The notes beneath the pieces are model-generated. The model was given only the letters and a program-made list of their open reading frames with translations. It was not told the DNA's origin and did not search any database. Made by a program: the position numbers and the translations under genes. From NCBI GenBank assembly GCA_913046805.1, contig CAJWTA010000078.1, positions 1 through 5,096 of the forward strand: a stretch of DNA of 5,096 nt, given 5' to 3'. Within the stretch, counting starts at the first letter, position 1, and every line of letters begins with the position of its first letter. The DNA is from an uncultured Fidelibacterota bacterium (lineage in GTDB: Bacteria; Marinisomatota; Marinisomatia; Marinisomatales; TCS55). Below, piece by piece: positions 1 through 5,096 of this stretch.

Positions 1-1746
1 GAATTCTCAAATATTGATGAATTATCAAAAATATTTGAAGTTCCTTCAAATACAATAATTCAAAAATGTATGGGTTTAGGGGTTTTAGCTACGATTAATC
101 AAAGATTGGACTGGGATGTAATTGAGTTGTTAGCCGAGGAGTTTGGCTATGCAGCCAAACAATTAGAAGATATTGGTGAAGAGCTATTTGATTTTGAAGA
201 TTCTGAAGAAGATAAGAAGAAAGCCATAGATAGACCACCTGTGATAACTGTTATGGGCCATGTTGACCATGGAAAAACATCATTACTCGATTACATCAGA
301 GAAAGTAATGTAGTAGCTGGTGAATCTGGTGGTATTACTCAACACATAGGAGCATATCAGGTTGCAATGAATGATGGTAAAATGGTTACATTTCTTGACA
401 CCCCTGGGCACGAGGCGTTTACAGCTATGAGAGCAAGAGGTGCTAAAGTAACCGATATGGTAGTTTTAGTCGTTGCTGCTAATGATGGTGTTATGCCACA
501 AACAAAAGAGGCTATTGACCATGCAAATGCAGCGAATGTCCCATTGGTTATAGCAATAAATAAGATTGATCTACCCGACATTGATCTAGAAAGAATTAAG
601 CGTGAACTATCTGAGAATAATGTATTAGTAGAGGATTGGGGTGGAAAAATTCAGGCCATTCCTATATCTGCAAAAACTGGTGAAGGTGTGGATGACTTAC
701 TATCTTCAATGATTATTGAATGTGAACTCTTGGAATTAAAAGCTAATAAGGAAACTTTAGCCAGAGGAACAGTTGTTGATTCGAAGTTAGACAAAGGCCA
801 CGGACCTATTGCAACAGTCCTTATCCAAAAAGGGACGTTAAATGTTGGAGATCCTTTCATATGTAATAATATTGCAGGTAAAGTACGCGCGATGATGAAT
901 GAACGGGGTCAAAGAATTAAAACAGCAACACCATCAACGCCTGTACAAATATTAGGTTTTGACCAGGTGCCCCAATCCGCAGATATATTTTCAGTTGTAG
1001 AAAGCGAAAGAGAGATAAAGAGAATAGTTTCTGACAGACAACGACTCAAAAGAGAAATTGATTTAAAAAAGATTACCGCTCAATCATTAGATGCTATGTC
1101 TGCGTTAATTAAAGAAGGATCAATAAAAAATCTGCCTATTATTGTAAAAGGTGATGTTGACGGCTCAATAGAAGCGCTTTCAGAGCAATTAAGTAAAATA
1201 TCAAACGATGAAGTTGGAGTTCAAATTATTCATAAATCTGTTGGTACAATTTCAGAATCAGATGTTTTACTTGCCGCTGCTTCTAAAGCTGTAATAGTAG
1301 GATTTCAGGTTCAGGCATCAGCAAATGCAAAGCTTCAAGCACAGCAAGAAGGTGTTGATATTAGAAGCTATAGTGTTATTTATCAAGCTGTAGAAGAAAT
1401 TACCCTTGCTCTTGAAGGACTGCTTGAACCAGAAAAAGTAGAAGAGGTGCTTGGTAAAGCATTTGTTCAAGAGGTATTTAAAATCCCTAAAATTGGTTTT
1501 ATTGCAGGTTCAAAAGTAACTGAGGGGCTTATAAAAAGAAATGCAAGGGCTAGAGTCATTCGTGAGGAGGAAGAAATTAGCGAAGGGGAGATTGTTTCCC
1601 TTAAGCATATAAAAGATGATGCCAAGGAAATGAAAGAAGGTTTTGAGTGTGGTATTGGAATCGATAATTTTTCAAAATTTAAAGAAGGCGATATTGTTGT
1701 CTGCTATGAAATTAAATCTATTAAGCGAACCTTGGAACTTAATTGA
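1..1746 (+). CDS. infB: Translation initiation factor IF-2 (5'-truncated by window edge)
   Basis: IF2 is the GTPase that brings fMet-tRNA to the 30S subunit and promotes subunit joining. The reading frame is open from base 1, so the true start lies upstream. The ATG at 70 is internal: residues before it (IDELSKIFEVPSNTII) already match the IF2 N-terminal module that continues through GVLATINQRLDWD. In fragment numbering (581 residues) the G domain shows G1 GHVDHGKT at 86-93, the G2 threonine in GGITQH at 113, G3 DTPGH at 133-137, G4 NKID at 187-190 and G5 SAK at 223-225. A beta-barrel domain follows from about 250, then the IF2 domain III (LPIIVKGDVDGSIEAL, about 377-392), and the fMet-tRNA-binding C2 domain from about 483 with ECGIG at 549-553. 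The C-terminus is intact and its TGA stop overlaps the rbfA start. C2 carries unusual Ser504, His536 and Ile537. Identity is certain; only the N-terminal part is unseen. Confidence 0.98.
   Translation, partial: EFSNIDELSKIFEVPSNTIIQKCMGLGVLATINQRLDWDVIELLAEEFGYAAKQLEDIGEELFDFEDSEEDKKKAIDRPPVITVMGHVDHGKTSLLDYIRESNVVAGESGGITQHIGAYQVAMNDGKMVTFLDTPGHEAFTAMRARGAKVTDMVVLVVAANDGVMPQTKEAIDHANAANVPLVIAINKIDLPDIDLERIKRELSENNVLVEDWGGKIQAIPISAKTGEGVDDLLSSMIIECELLELKANKETLARGTVVDSKLDKGHGPIATVLIQKGTLNVGDPFICNNIAGKVRAMMNERGQRIKTATPSTPVQILGFDQVPQSADIFSVVESEREIKRIVSDRQRLKREIDLKKITAQSLDAMSALIKEGSIKNLPIIVKGDVDGSIEALSEQLSKISNDEVGVQIIHKSVGTISESDVLLAAASKAVIVGFQVQASANAKLQAQQEGVDIRSYSVIYQAVEEITLALEGLLEPEKVEEVLGKAFVQEVFKIPKIGFIAGSKVTEGLIKRNARARVIREEEEISEGEIVSLKHIKDDAKEMKEGFECGIGIDNFSKFKEGDIVVCYEIKSIKRTLELN
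7..52 (+). repeat. Overlapping inverted repeats in infB
   Basis: Segment 30-38 is complementary to 7-15 (9 bp). The overlapping segment 32-40 is complementary to 44-52 (9 bp, 3-nt loop). The two hairpins share 32-38 and cannot form together in one RNA. TCAAATA occurs as a direct repeat at 7-13 and 46-52. The arms are mostly A/T, which raises the chance level, and the region encodes conserved IF2 N-terminal residues. No function is assigned. Confidence 0.4.
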
Positions 1747-2105
1747 AACCTGAACGACCCTTTGAAAGAACAGATCGGGTCGCAAATGAAATACATCAGA
1801 TCATAGGCAAGATTCAAAATCAATATATAGACTTATCCTATCTTGGTTTTGTCACTTTTTCAAAGGTTACTGTTTCTCCAGATCTGAAACACGCTAAAAT
1901 TTTTTTTGGTGTCGTAAACAAGAAAAAAAATATTGAGAACATTACTATAGAGTTAAACAAGAAATCTAAAGCATTTAGAAGATATTTAGGTCAAGAATTA
2001 ACTATTAAATTTACACCCTCGTTGAAATTTTATTATGACGATTCTATATTACACGTAAAGCGTATAGATGAGCTTTTTAATAAGCTAAAAAAGAGCGATA
2101 CTTGA
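1743..2105 (+). CDS. rbfA: 30S ribosome-binding factor RbfA
   Basis: RbfA is a small KH-fold protein that binds the immature 30S subunit and helps mature the 5' end region of 16S rRNA. The 120-residue product has the usual family length. It shows the family pattern: an N-terminal helix with DRVANEIHQII (11-21), the strand region VTVSPDLKHAKIFF (42-55), a helix with FRRYLGQEL (78-86) and the C-terminal signature TPSLKFYYDDS (91-101). The start is TTG at 1743. An in-frame TAA lies directly before it (1740-1742), and the protein has no internal methionine, so no ATG start is possible. A weak GGA (1734-1736) sits 6 nt upstream. The start shares the TTGA of the infB stop, so translation is probably coupled. 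Two 8-nt homopolymer runs (T at 1900-1907, A at 1923-1930) lie inside the gene. Confidence 0.95.
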   Translation: MKPERPFERTDRVANEIHQIIGKIQNQYIDLSYLGFVTFSKVTVSPDLKHAKIFFGVVNKKKNIENITIELNKKSKAFRRYLGQELTIKFTPSLKFYYDDSILHVKRIDELFNKLKKSDT

Positions 2106-2755
2106 TATATAATATTTACAAACCTGTTGGATGGACCAGTTTTGATGTAGTAAAAAAAATAAGATCAATTACGAGGCATAAAAAAGTAGGTCACGGTGGA
2201 ACCCTTGACCCATTTGCTGAAGGTGTATTAATAATAGGCACAGGAAAAGGAACTAAAAATTTATCAAATTTCTCCTCAGAGAAAAAATCGTACCAAGCTA
2301 TTATCCAGCTTGGATGTGCAACAGATACTTTAGACAACGAAGGAGAGGTGGTTAAAGAGTCTGCTGTGCCAAAGCTCACTAAAAAACAAATAACAAAATC
2401 CTTGGATACATTTTTAGGTGATTATATTCATAAGCCTCCTATGTATTCAGCAAAAAAAATTAACGGAACACCGCTTTACAAGCTTGCTAGAAAAAATATA
2501 ACAATCGAACGTAAAGAAATCATTTGCACAATTTATGATATTCGATTGAATGATTTTTCAAATGATTTGATCAATTTCTCTGTAACCTGCTCTAAAGGAA
2601 CCTATATCAGAGTACTAGGTAGTGATATTGCAAAAAATCTGCAAACTGTTGGTCATTTAATCAAGTTGATTAGAACAAGTGTTGGTGATTATGAAGTGTC
2701 AAATTCTCAAAGTATCGACAATTTTGAAAAGCTATGGAAATTATCAGACAAATAA
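2102..2755 (+). CDS. truB: tRNA pseudouridine(55) synthase TruB, short form
   Basis: TruB converts U55 in the T-loop of tRNAs to pseudouridine. The 217-residue product begins with the typical YNIYKPVGWTSFDVV. It has the catalytic motif GHGGTLDPFAEGVL with Asp36 as the expected nucleophile, Tyr64 in KSYQAIIQLG, MYSAKKINGTPLYKLAR (114-130) and CSKGTYIR with Arg170, all expected active-site or RNA-contact positions. It ends about 20 residues after the RTSVGDY element, so it lacks the C-terminal PUA or TruB-C domain of long forms (E. coli TruB is about 314 residues). Short forms exist in other bacteria, so this need not be damage. The start is TTG at 2102: the nearest in-frame stop is TAA 2081-2083, no ATG lies between, and the next methionine is residue 114. 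It overlaps the rbfA stop as TTGA, with a weak AAAGAG 6 nt upstream. Confidence 0.96.
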   Translation: MIYNIYKPVGWTSFDVVKKIRSITRHKKVGHGGTLDPFAEGVLIIGTGKGTKNLSNFSSEKKSYQAIIQLGCATDTLDNEGEVVKESAVPKLTKKQITKSLDTFLGDYIHKPPMYSAKKINGTPLYKLARKNITIERKEIICTIYDIRLNDFSNDLINFSVTCSKGTYIRVLGSDIAKNLQTVGHLIKLIRTSVGDYEVSNSQSIDNFEKLWKLSDK

Positions 2756-3669
2756 ATACCATACCATCCTTTACCGAATCAATTGTTACAATTGGTACTT
2801 TTGATGGTTGTCACAGAGGACATCAAGATATTATTAAAAAAGTTATTTATAACGCACAGCTTAAAAACACCAAATCAATATTAATAACTTTCGATCCACA
2901 CCCCAGACATATTTTGCAACCCCAAAATAAAATACCGATGTTAATGCACATAGATAGGAAATTAAATTTTCTTAAATCCTTCAATTTAGATGCCGTATTA
3001 GTAATTCCGTTCGATATGACCTTTTCCAAGGTATCTGCGTACGATTTTTTAAATGACATAATTCTTGGTCGTCTAAATGCATCGAAGATAATTGTTGGCC
3101 ATGATCATCATTTTGGTTTTAACCGAGAAGGTTCACCTGAATTTTTAGAAAAATTATCCGATGAAAAAAAATATCAAGTTGAAATAGTTGAACCTATAAA
3201 AGACAGCGATACGATTATTTCAAGTACTCGCATAAGACAATCAATCCAAAACGGTTTTGTTAGACGTGCATCGTTTGAACTAGGATGGGTCTTTGGCTTT
3301 GAAGCTAAAGTTGTTGCTGGATCTGGTAGAGGTAAGGGACTAGGTTTTCCTACTGCTAATTTTTTACCTGTAGAAAAAAATCAATTAATTCCAGCAAATG
3401 GTGTATATTTCATTCGTGGAAGGATTAATAGCATTAATCTATACGGTATGTGTAATTTAGGAACTAGACCTACCTTCGATGAGATTGATTTTGTTATGGA
3501 GGCACACTTTTTTAAAGGGATGGTCGATGATATCTACGGTAAGACGATTACGGTAGAATTTTTAGAGAGGGTTAGAGATGAAAAGAAATTTTCAGACCCT
3601 AAAGAATTAATAGAACAATTAGAAAAAGACAAAGAAATCTGTATGAGATTGATACAGAAATACAATTAG
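2734..3669 (+). CDS. ribF: Bifunctional riboflavin kinase / FAD synthetase RibF
   Basis: RibF phosphorylates riboflavin to FMN and adenylylates FMN to FAD in the cytosol. At 311 residues it has normal length and both domains. The N-terminal FMN adenylyltransferase domain shows GTFDGCHRGHQ (21-31, the HxGH nucleotidyltransferase motif), TFDPHPR (52-58), VGHDHHFGFNREG (121-133) and ISSTRIR (162-168). The C-terminal riboflavin kinase domain shows GLGFPTANF (202-210), NLGTRPTF (241-248), the expected catalytic Glu256 in MEAHFF, and IYGKTITVEFLERVRDEKKF (267-286). The ATG at 2734 is forced: an in-frame TGA lies at 2725-2727 and the next methionine is residue 69. The gene therefore overlaps truB by 22 nt. 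No clear Shine-Dalgarno precedes it, so translation probably depends on truB. The role is metabolic, but this place between truB and rpsO is common in bacteria. Its last codons may carry an RNA element for rpsO. Confidence 0.97.
   Translation: MEIIRQINTIPSFTESIVTIGTFDGCHRGHQDIIKKVIYNAQLKNTKSILITFDPHPRHILQPQNKIPMLMHIDRKLNFLKSFNLDAVLVIPFDMTFSKVSAYDFLNDIILGRLNASKIIVGHDHHFGFNREGSPEFLEKLSDEKKYQVEIVEPIKDSDTIISSTRIRQSIQNGFVRRASFELGWVFGFEAKVVAGSGRGKGLGFPTANFLPVEKNQLIPANGVYFIRGRINSINLYGMCNLGTRPTFDEIDFVMEAHFFKGMVDDIYGKTITVEFLERVRDEKKFSDPKELIEQLEKDKEICMRLIQKYN
3638..3667 (+). promoter_or_regulatory. Candidate pseudoknot in the rpsO leader (end of ribF)
   Basis: A perfect 7-bp inverted repeat (3638-3644 with 3652-3658) encloses a 7-nt loop (3645-3651). 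Loop bases 3647-3651 can pair with 3663-3667 (four Watson-Crick pairs and one G-U). This gives an H-type pseudoknot with no gap between the two stems, ending one base before the rpsO Shine-Dalgarno. The third loop (3659-3662) is only 4 nt, which is tight for a 7-bp stem unless the end pair opens. All of it lies within ribF codons. A 7-bp repeat alone is expected by chance in a window this long. The position and the second pairing make it worth listing as a possible S15 autoregulatory site. Confidence 0.35.
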
Positions 3670-3672
3670 GAG
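3668..3672 (+). promoter_or_regulatory. Strong ribosome binding site of rpsO
   Basis: AGGAG lies 5 nt before the rpsO ATG and overlaps the ribF TAG stop. It is the best Shine-Dalgarno in the window; rbfA, truB and ribF have weak or no such site. This fits the need to make a ribosomal protein in larger amounts than its operon neighbours. Confidence 0.85.
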
Positions 3673-3677
3673 AAATA

Positions 3678-3950
3678 ATGTCAATAACATCAAAACAAAC
3701 TCAAGACATTGTAAAAAAATTCGGTAAAAACGAAAAAGATACCGGATCATCAGAGGTGCAGATTGCGCTTTTGACTGAAAGAATAAGAATGCTCACAGAG
3801 CACGCTAAAAAGAATAAAAAAGACAATCACTCAAAGAGAGGGCTTGTCATGTTAGTTTCACAGCGAAAAAAATTGTTAAAATATCTTAGACGCATCAATC
3901 CTGAGTCCTATTTAAATGTGACTCAAGAATTATCCATACGTCGTAATTAA
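3678..3950 (+). CDS. rpsO: Small ribosomal subunit protein S15
   Basis: S15 is a primary binding protein of the 16S rRNA central domain and contributes to a bridge between the subunits. The 90-residue product matches the family along its full length (E. coli has 89 residues counting Met). Visible signatures are FGKNEKDTGSSEVQIALLTE (15-34), LTEHAKKNKKDNHSKRGL (39-56) and LVSQRKKLLKYLRR (59-72). The rRNA-contact residues Thr22, Gly23, Gln28, His42, Asp49, His51 and Ser52 are all kept, at the same numbers as in E. coli. The ATG at 3678 is supported by AGGAG 5 nt upstream. It lies 8 nt after ribF and 19 nt before pnp, so it is probably co-transcribed with both. In several bacteria S15 represses its own mRNA; a candidate pseudoknot directly before its Shine-Dalgarno is listed separately. 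Confidence 0.98.
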   Translation: MSITSKQTQDIVKKFGKNEKDTGSSEVQIALLTERIRMLTEHAKKNKKDNHSKRGLVMLVSQRKKLLKYLRRINPESYLNVTQELSIRRN

Positions 3951-3956
3951 ACACTC

Positions 3957-3963
3957 AAGAAGG
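3957..3963 (+). promoter_or_regulatory. Ribosome binding site of pnp
   Basis: AAGAAGG, with the best match AAGG at 3960-3963, lies 6 nt before the pnp ATG. It is a partial but well-placed Shine-Dalgarno in the 19-nt gap after rpsO, and it supports ATG 3970 as the start. Confidence 0.7.
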
Positions 3964-3969
3964 TTTTAA

Positions 3970-5096
3970 ATGAAAAAAGTAGAAATGAATCTCAATGGGA
4001 GTACGCTCTCTATTGAGACAGGTCATGTTGCACGACAATCAGCGGGATCTGTTATAGTAACACACGGTGAAACATCGGTGTTAGTCGCTGTAAATGCAGC
4101 AAAAGAAATGCGTGAAGATATAGATTTCTTTCCATTGCAAGTAGAATATAGAGAACGTCATTATGCAGGTGGTAAAATACCTGGTGGCTTTTTCAAAAGA
4201 GAGGCAAGACCCTCTGAAAATGAAATACTAACAAGTAGGCTTACGGATAGACCCATTAGGCCATTATTTCCAAAATCCTTTAAATACGAAACACAGGTAA
4301 TCATAACAGCTATGTCTAGCGATGGTGAAAATATGGCAGATGTCCTTGCTGGAATTGGAGCTTCAGCAGCACTTACAATTTCAGATATTCCATTTAATGG
4401 TCCAATTTCCACAGTTAGAGTTGGTAGAGTGGATGGTAATTTTGTTGCGAATCCTACTAAAGAACAAATGGAAGATTCAGATATGGAGATTATTGTTTCA
4501 GGAAACGAAGAAACTATAGTAATGGTTGAAGGAGAAGCTGAATTAATTACTGAAAAAGAGTTTATTGATGCGATGAAATTCGCACACGACCCAATTAAAG
4601 AAATGATTGCTCTTCAAAAAGAACTCGCTGATCAACTAGATATAATTAAAAGACCTATACCTGAAGACAATGAAAACATTGAGCTTAAAAATAGTATTTT
4701 AGACCTGATATCATCTAAAGTTGATGATGCAATTAAAATTGCAGATAAACATCAAAGACAGGAAACGATATCAGAAATTCATAATGAAGCGCAAGTTGCT
4801 TTTGCCGAAAGCCATCCCGATTCTGAAAAGGAAATTAAAGGCTATGTAGATGATAAGGTTAAATTAGCATTTCGTGAACAAATTCTAACTGAAAAGGTTC
4901 GATCAGATGGTAGGTCTACTACTGATATAAGACCTATTTCTATTGACACTGGAATTTTTGCCAGAACACATGGCTCTGCACTATTCACTCGAGGTGAGAC
5001 TCAGGCTTTAGTGGTTTTAACCATGGGTACTCCCAAGGATGAACAAATAATTGATAGCATGGATGATGATTATAAAAAGAAATTTATGCTGCATTA
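3970..5096 (+). CDS. pnp: Polyribonucleotide nucleotidyltransferase (PNPase), 3'-truncated by window edge
   Basis: PNPase is a trimeric 3'-to-5' phosphorolytic exoribonuclease that degrades mRNA and can also add tails. The frame stays open to the window end, giving 375 codons plus two bases, roughly half of a typical enzyme of about 700 residues. The first RNase PH-like domain shows ETGHVARQSAGSV (16-28), FFPLQVEYRER (53-63), GGKIPGGFFKREARPSE (67-83), LTDRPIRPLFP (91-101) and GASAALTISDIPFNGPI (130-146). A charged helical linker follows (about 205-305). The second RNase PH-like domain opens with RSDGR (311-315) and GSALFTRGETQ (335-345), the phosphate- and RNA-binding region of the catalytic core. 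The rest of that domain and any KH and S1 domains lie beyond the window. The start is ATG 3970, with AAGG 6 nt upstream. A stable hairpin is encoded in codons 7-17, where the only GGG among 22 glycine codons occurs. Confidence 0.98.
   Translation, partial: MKKVEMNLNGSTLSIETGHVARQSAGSVIVTHGETSVLVAVNAAKEMREDIDFFPLQVEYRERHYAGGKIPGGFFKREARPSENEILTSRLTDRPIRPLFPKSFKYETQVIITAMSSDGENMADVLAGIGASAALTISDIPFNGPISTVRVGRVDGNFVANPTKEQMEDSDMEIIVSGNEETIVMVEGEAELITEKEFIDAMKFAHDPIKEMIALQKELADQLDIIKRPIPEDNENIELKNSILDLISSKVDDAIKIADKHQRQETISEIHNEAQVAFAESHPDSEKEIKGYVDDKVKLAFREQILTEKVRSDGRSTTDIRPISIDTGIFARTHGSALFTRGETQALVVLTMGTPKDEQIIDSMDDDYKKKFMLH
3990..4018 (+). promoter_or_regulatory. RNA hairpin inside early pnp codons
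   Basis: Bases 3990-4001 pair with 4006-4018 to form 12 base pairs: seven (3990-3996 with 4012-4018), a single bulged U at 4011, then five (3997-4001 with 4006-4010, one of them G-U). A 4-nt UACG loop (4002-4005) caps the stem. It starts 20 nt after the A of the pnp ATG, at about the leading edge of an initiating ribosome. There is no U-run after it, so it is not an intrinsic terminator. It is the longest compact stem I found by eye in the window. Function is unknown; a cleavage or autoregulation site for PNPase is an inference from E. coli, where a stem upstream of pnp serves this role. Confidence 0.5.

Noticed and set aside
1..6. GAATTC (EcoRI site) at the very start as a cloning junction
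   Set aside because: The frame continues with conserved IF2 sequence, so there is no sign of vector; probably coincidence.
70..72. ATG at 70 as the infB start
   Set aside because: The frame is open to base 1, and the 23 upstream codons encode conserved IF2 N-terminal sequence, so the start lies outside the window.
141..160. Perfect 8-bp inverted repeat with 4-nt loop in infB
   Set aside because: Roughly one 8-bp hairpin is expected by chance in 5 kb, it encodes a conserved IF2 stretch (EEFGYAAK), and it is not near any gene boundary.
395..400. TTGACA as a -35 box in infB
   Set aside because: No TATAAT-like element lies at 16-18 nt; it encodes the conserved G3 motif DTPGH.
357..581. Minus-strand open frames (also near 651-860, 2191-2379, 2847-3059, 4161-4412) and a + frame at 4322-4519
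   Set aside because: All lie inside well-identified genes in other frames, have low-complexity or unrecognisable products and no ribosome binding site; they are shadows.
1580..1606. GC-rich stem followed by a few T/A bases in infB as a terminator
   Set aside because: There is no U-run after the stem, and it lies inside the conserved C2 coding region.
2293..2313. 7-bp hairpin in truB, with similar ones at 2910-2929, 3291-3310 and 3422-3440
   Set aside because: Several 7-8 bp stems are expected by chance in an AT-biased window of this size; none is near a start, stop or binding site.
2502..2548. 8-bp inverted repeat with an inner 5-bp repeat in truB
   Set aside because: The 31-nt loop and mid-gene position give no link to a regulatory role; close to chance level.
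2658..2672. 15-nt palindrome TAATCAA-G-TTGATTA in truB, and another at 2780-2794 in ribF
   Set aside because: They look like operator dyads, but both lie inside coding sequence with no recognisable promoter, so I do not call them binding sites.

Overview
The window is one continuous stretch of translation and RNA-metabolism genes, all on the + strand, in the conserved order infB - rbfA - truB - ribF - rpsO - pnp. In many bacteria this is the distal part of the nusA-infB operon. infB is cut by the left edge and pnp by the right edge; the four genes between them are complete. There is no gene-free stretch of 300 bases. The only bases outside coding sequence are 8 nt before rpsO and 19 nt before pnp. 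I see no promoter, intrinsic terminator, tRNA, mobile element or CRISPR array.

The DNA is AT-rich (by eye about 35-37% GC), uses the standard code with TGA as a real stop, and has a strong AGA bias for arginine. The protein sequences (IF2 with the HGKTSLLDYIR stretch, RibF with VGHDHHFGFNREG, a short TruB without a PUA domain) look most like the FCB superphylum. The S15 sequence is not of the typical Bacteroidetes type. A marine AT-rich lineage such as Marinimicrobia is a plausible but unproven guess.

The genes are tightly coupled. The infB/rbfA and rbfA/truB junctions are both 4-nt TTGA overlaps with forced TTG starts, and truB/ribF overlap by 22 nt. Only rpsO has a strong Shine-Dalgarno sequence. 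Together the products start translation (IF2), mature the 30S subunit (RbfA, S15), modify tRNA U55 (TruB), make FMN/FAD (RibF) and turn over RNA (PNPase).

I found no new multi-gene system; at gene level this is an ordinary housekeeping operon. The most interesting signals are at RNA level around rpsO and pnp. One is a 12-bp hairpin with a UACG loop inside codons 7-17 of pnp. The other is a possible H-type pseudoknot at the end of ribF that abuts the rpsO Shine-Dalgarno. Both are hand-derived predictions that could fit autoregulation by PNPase and S15.
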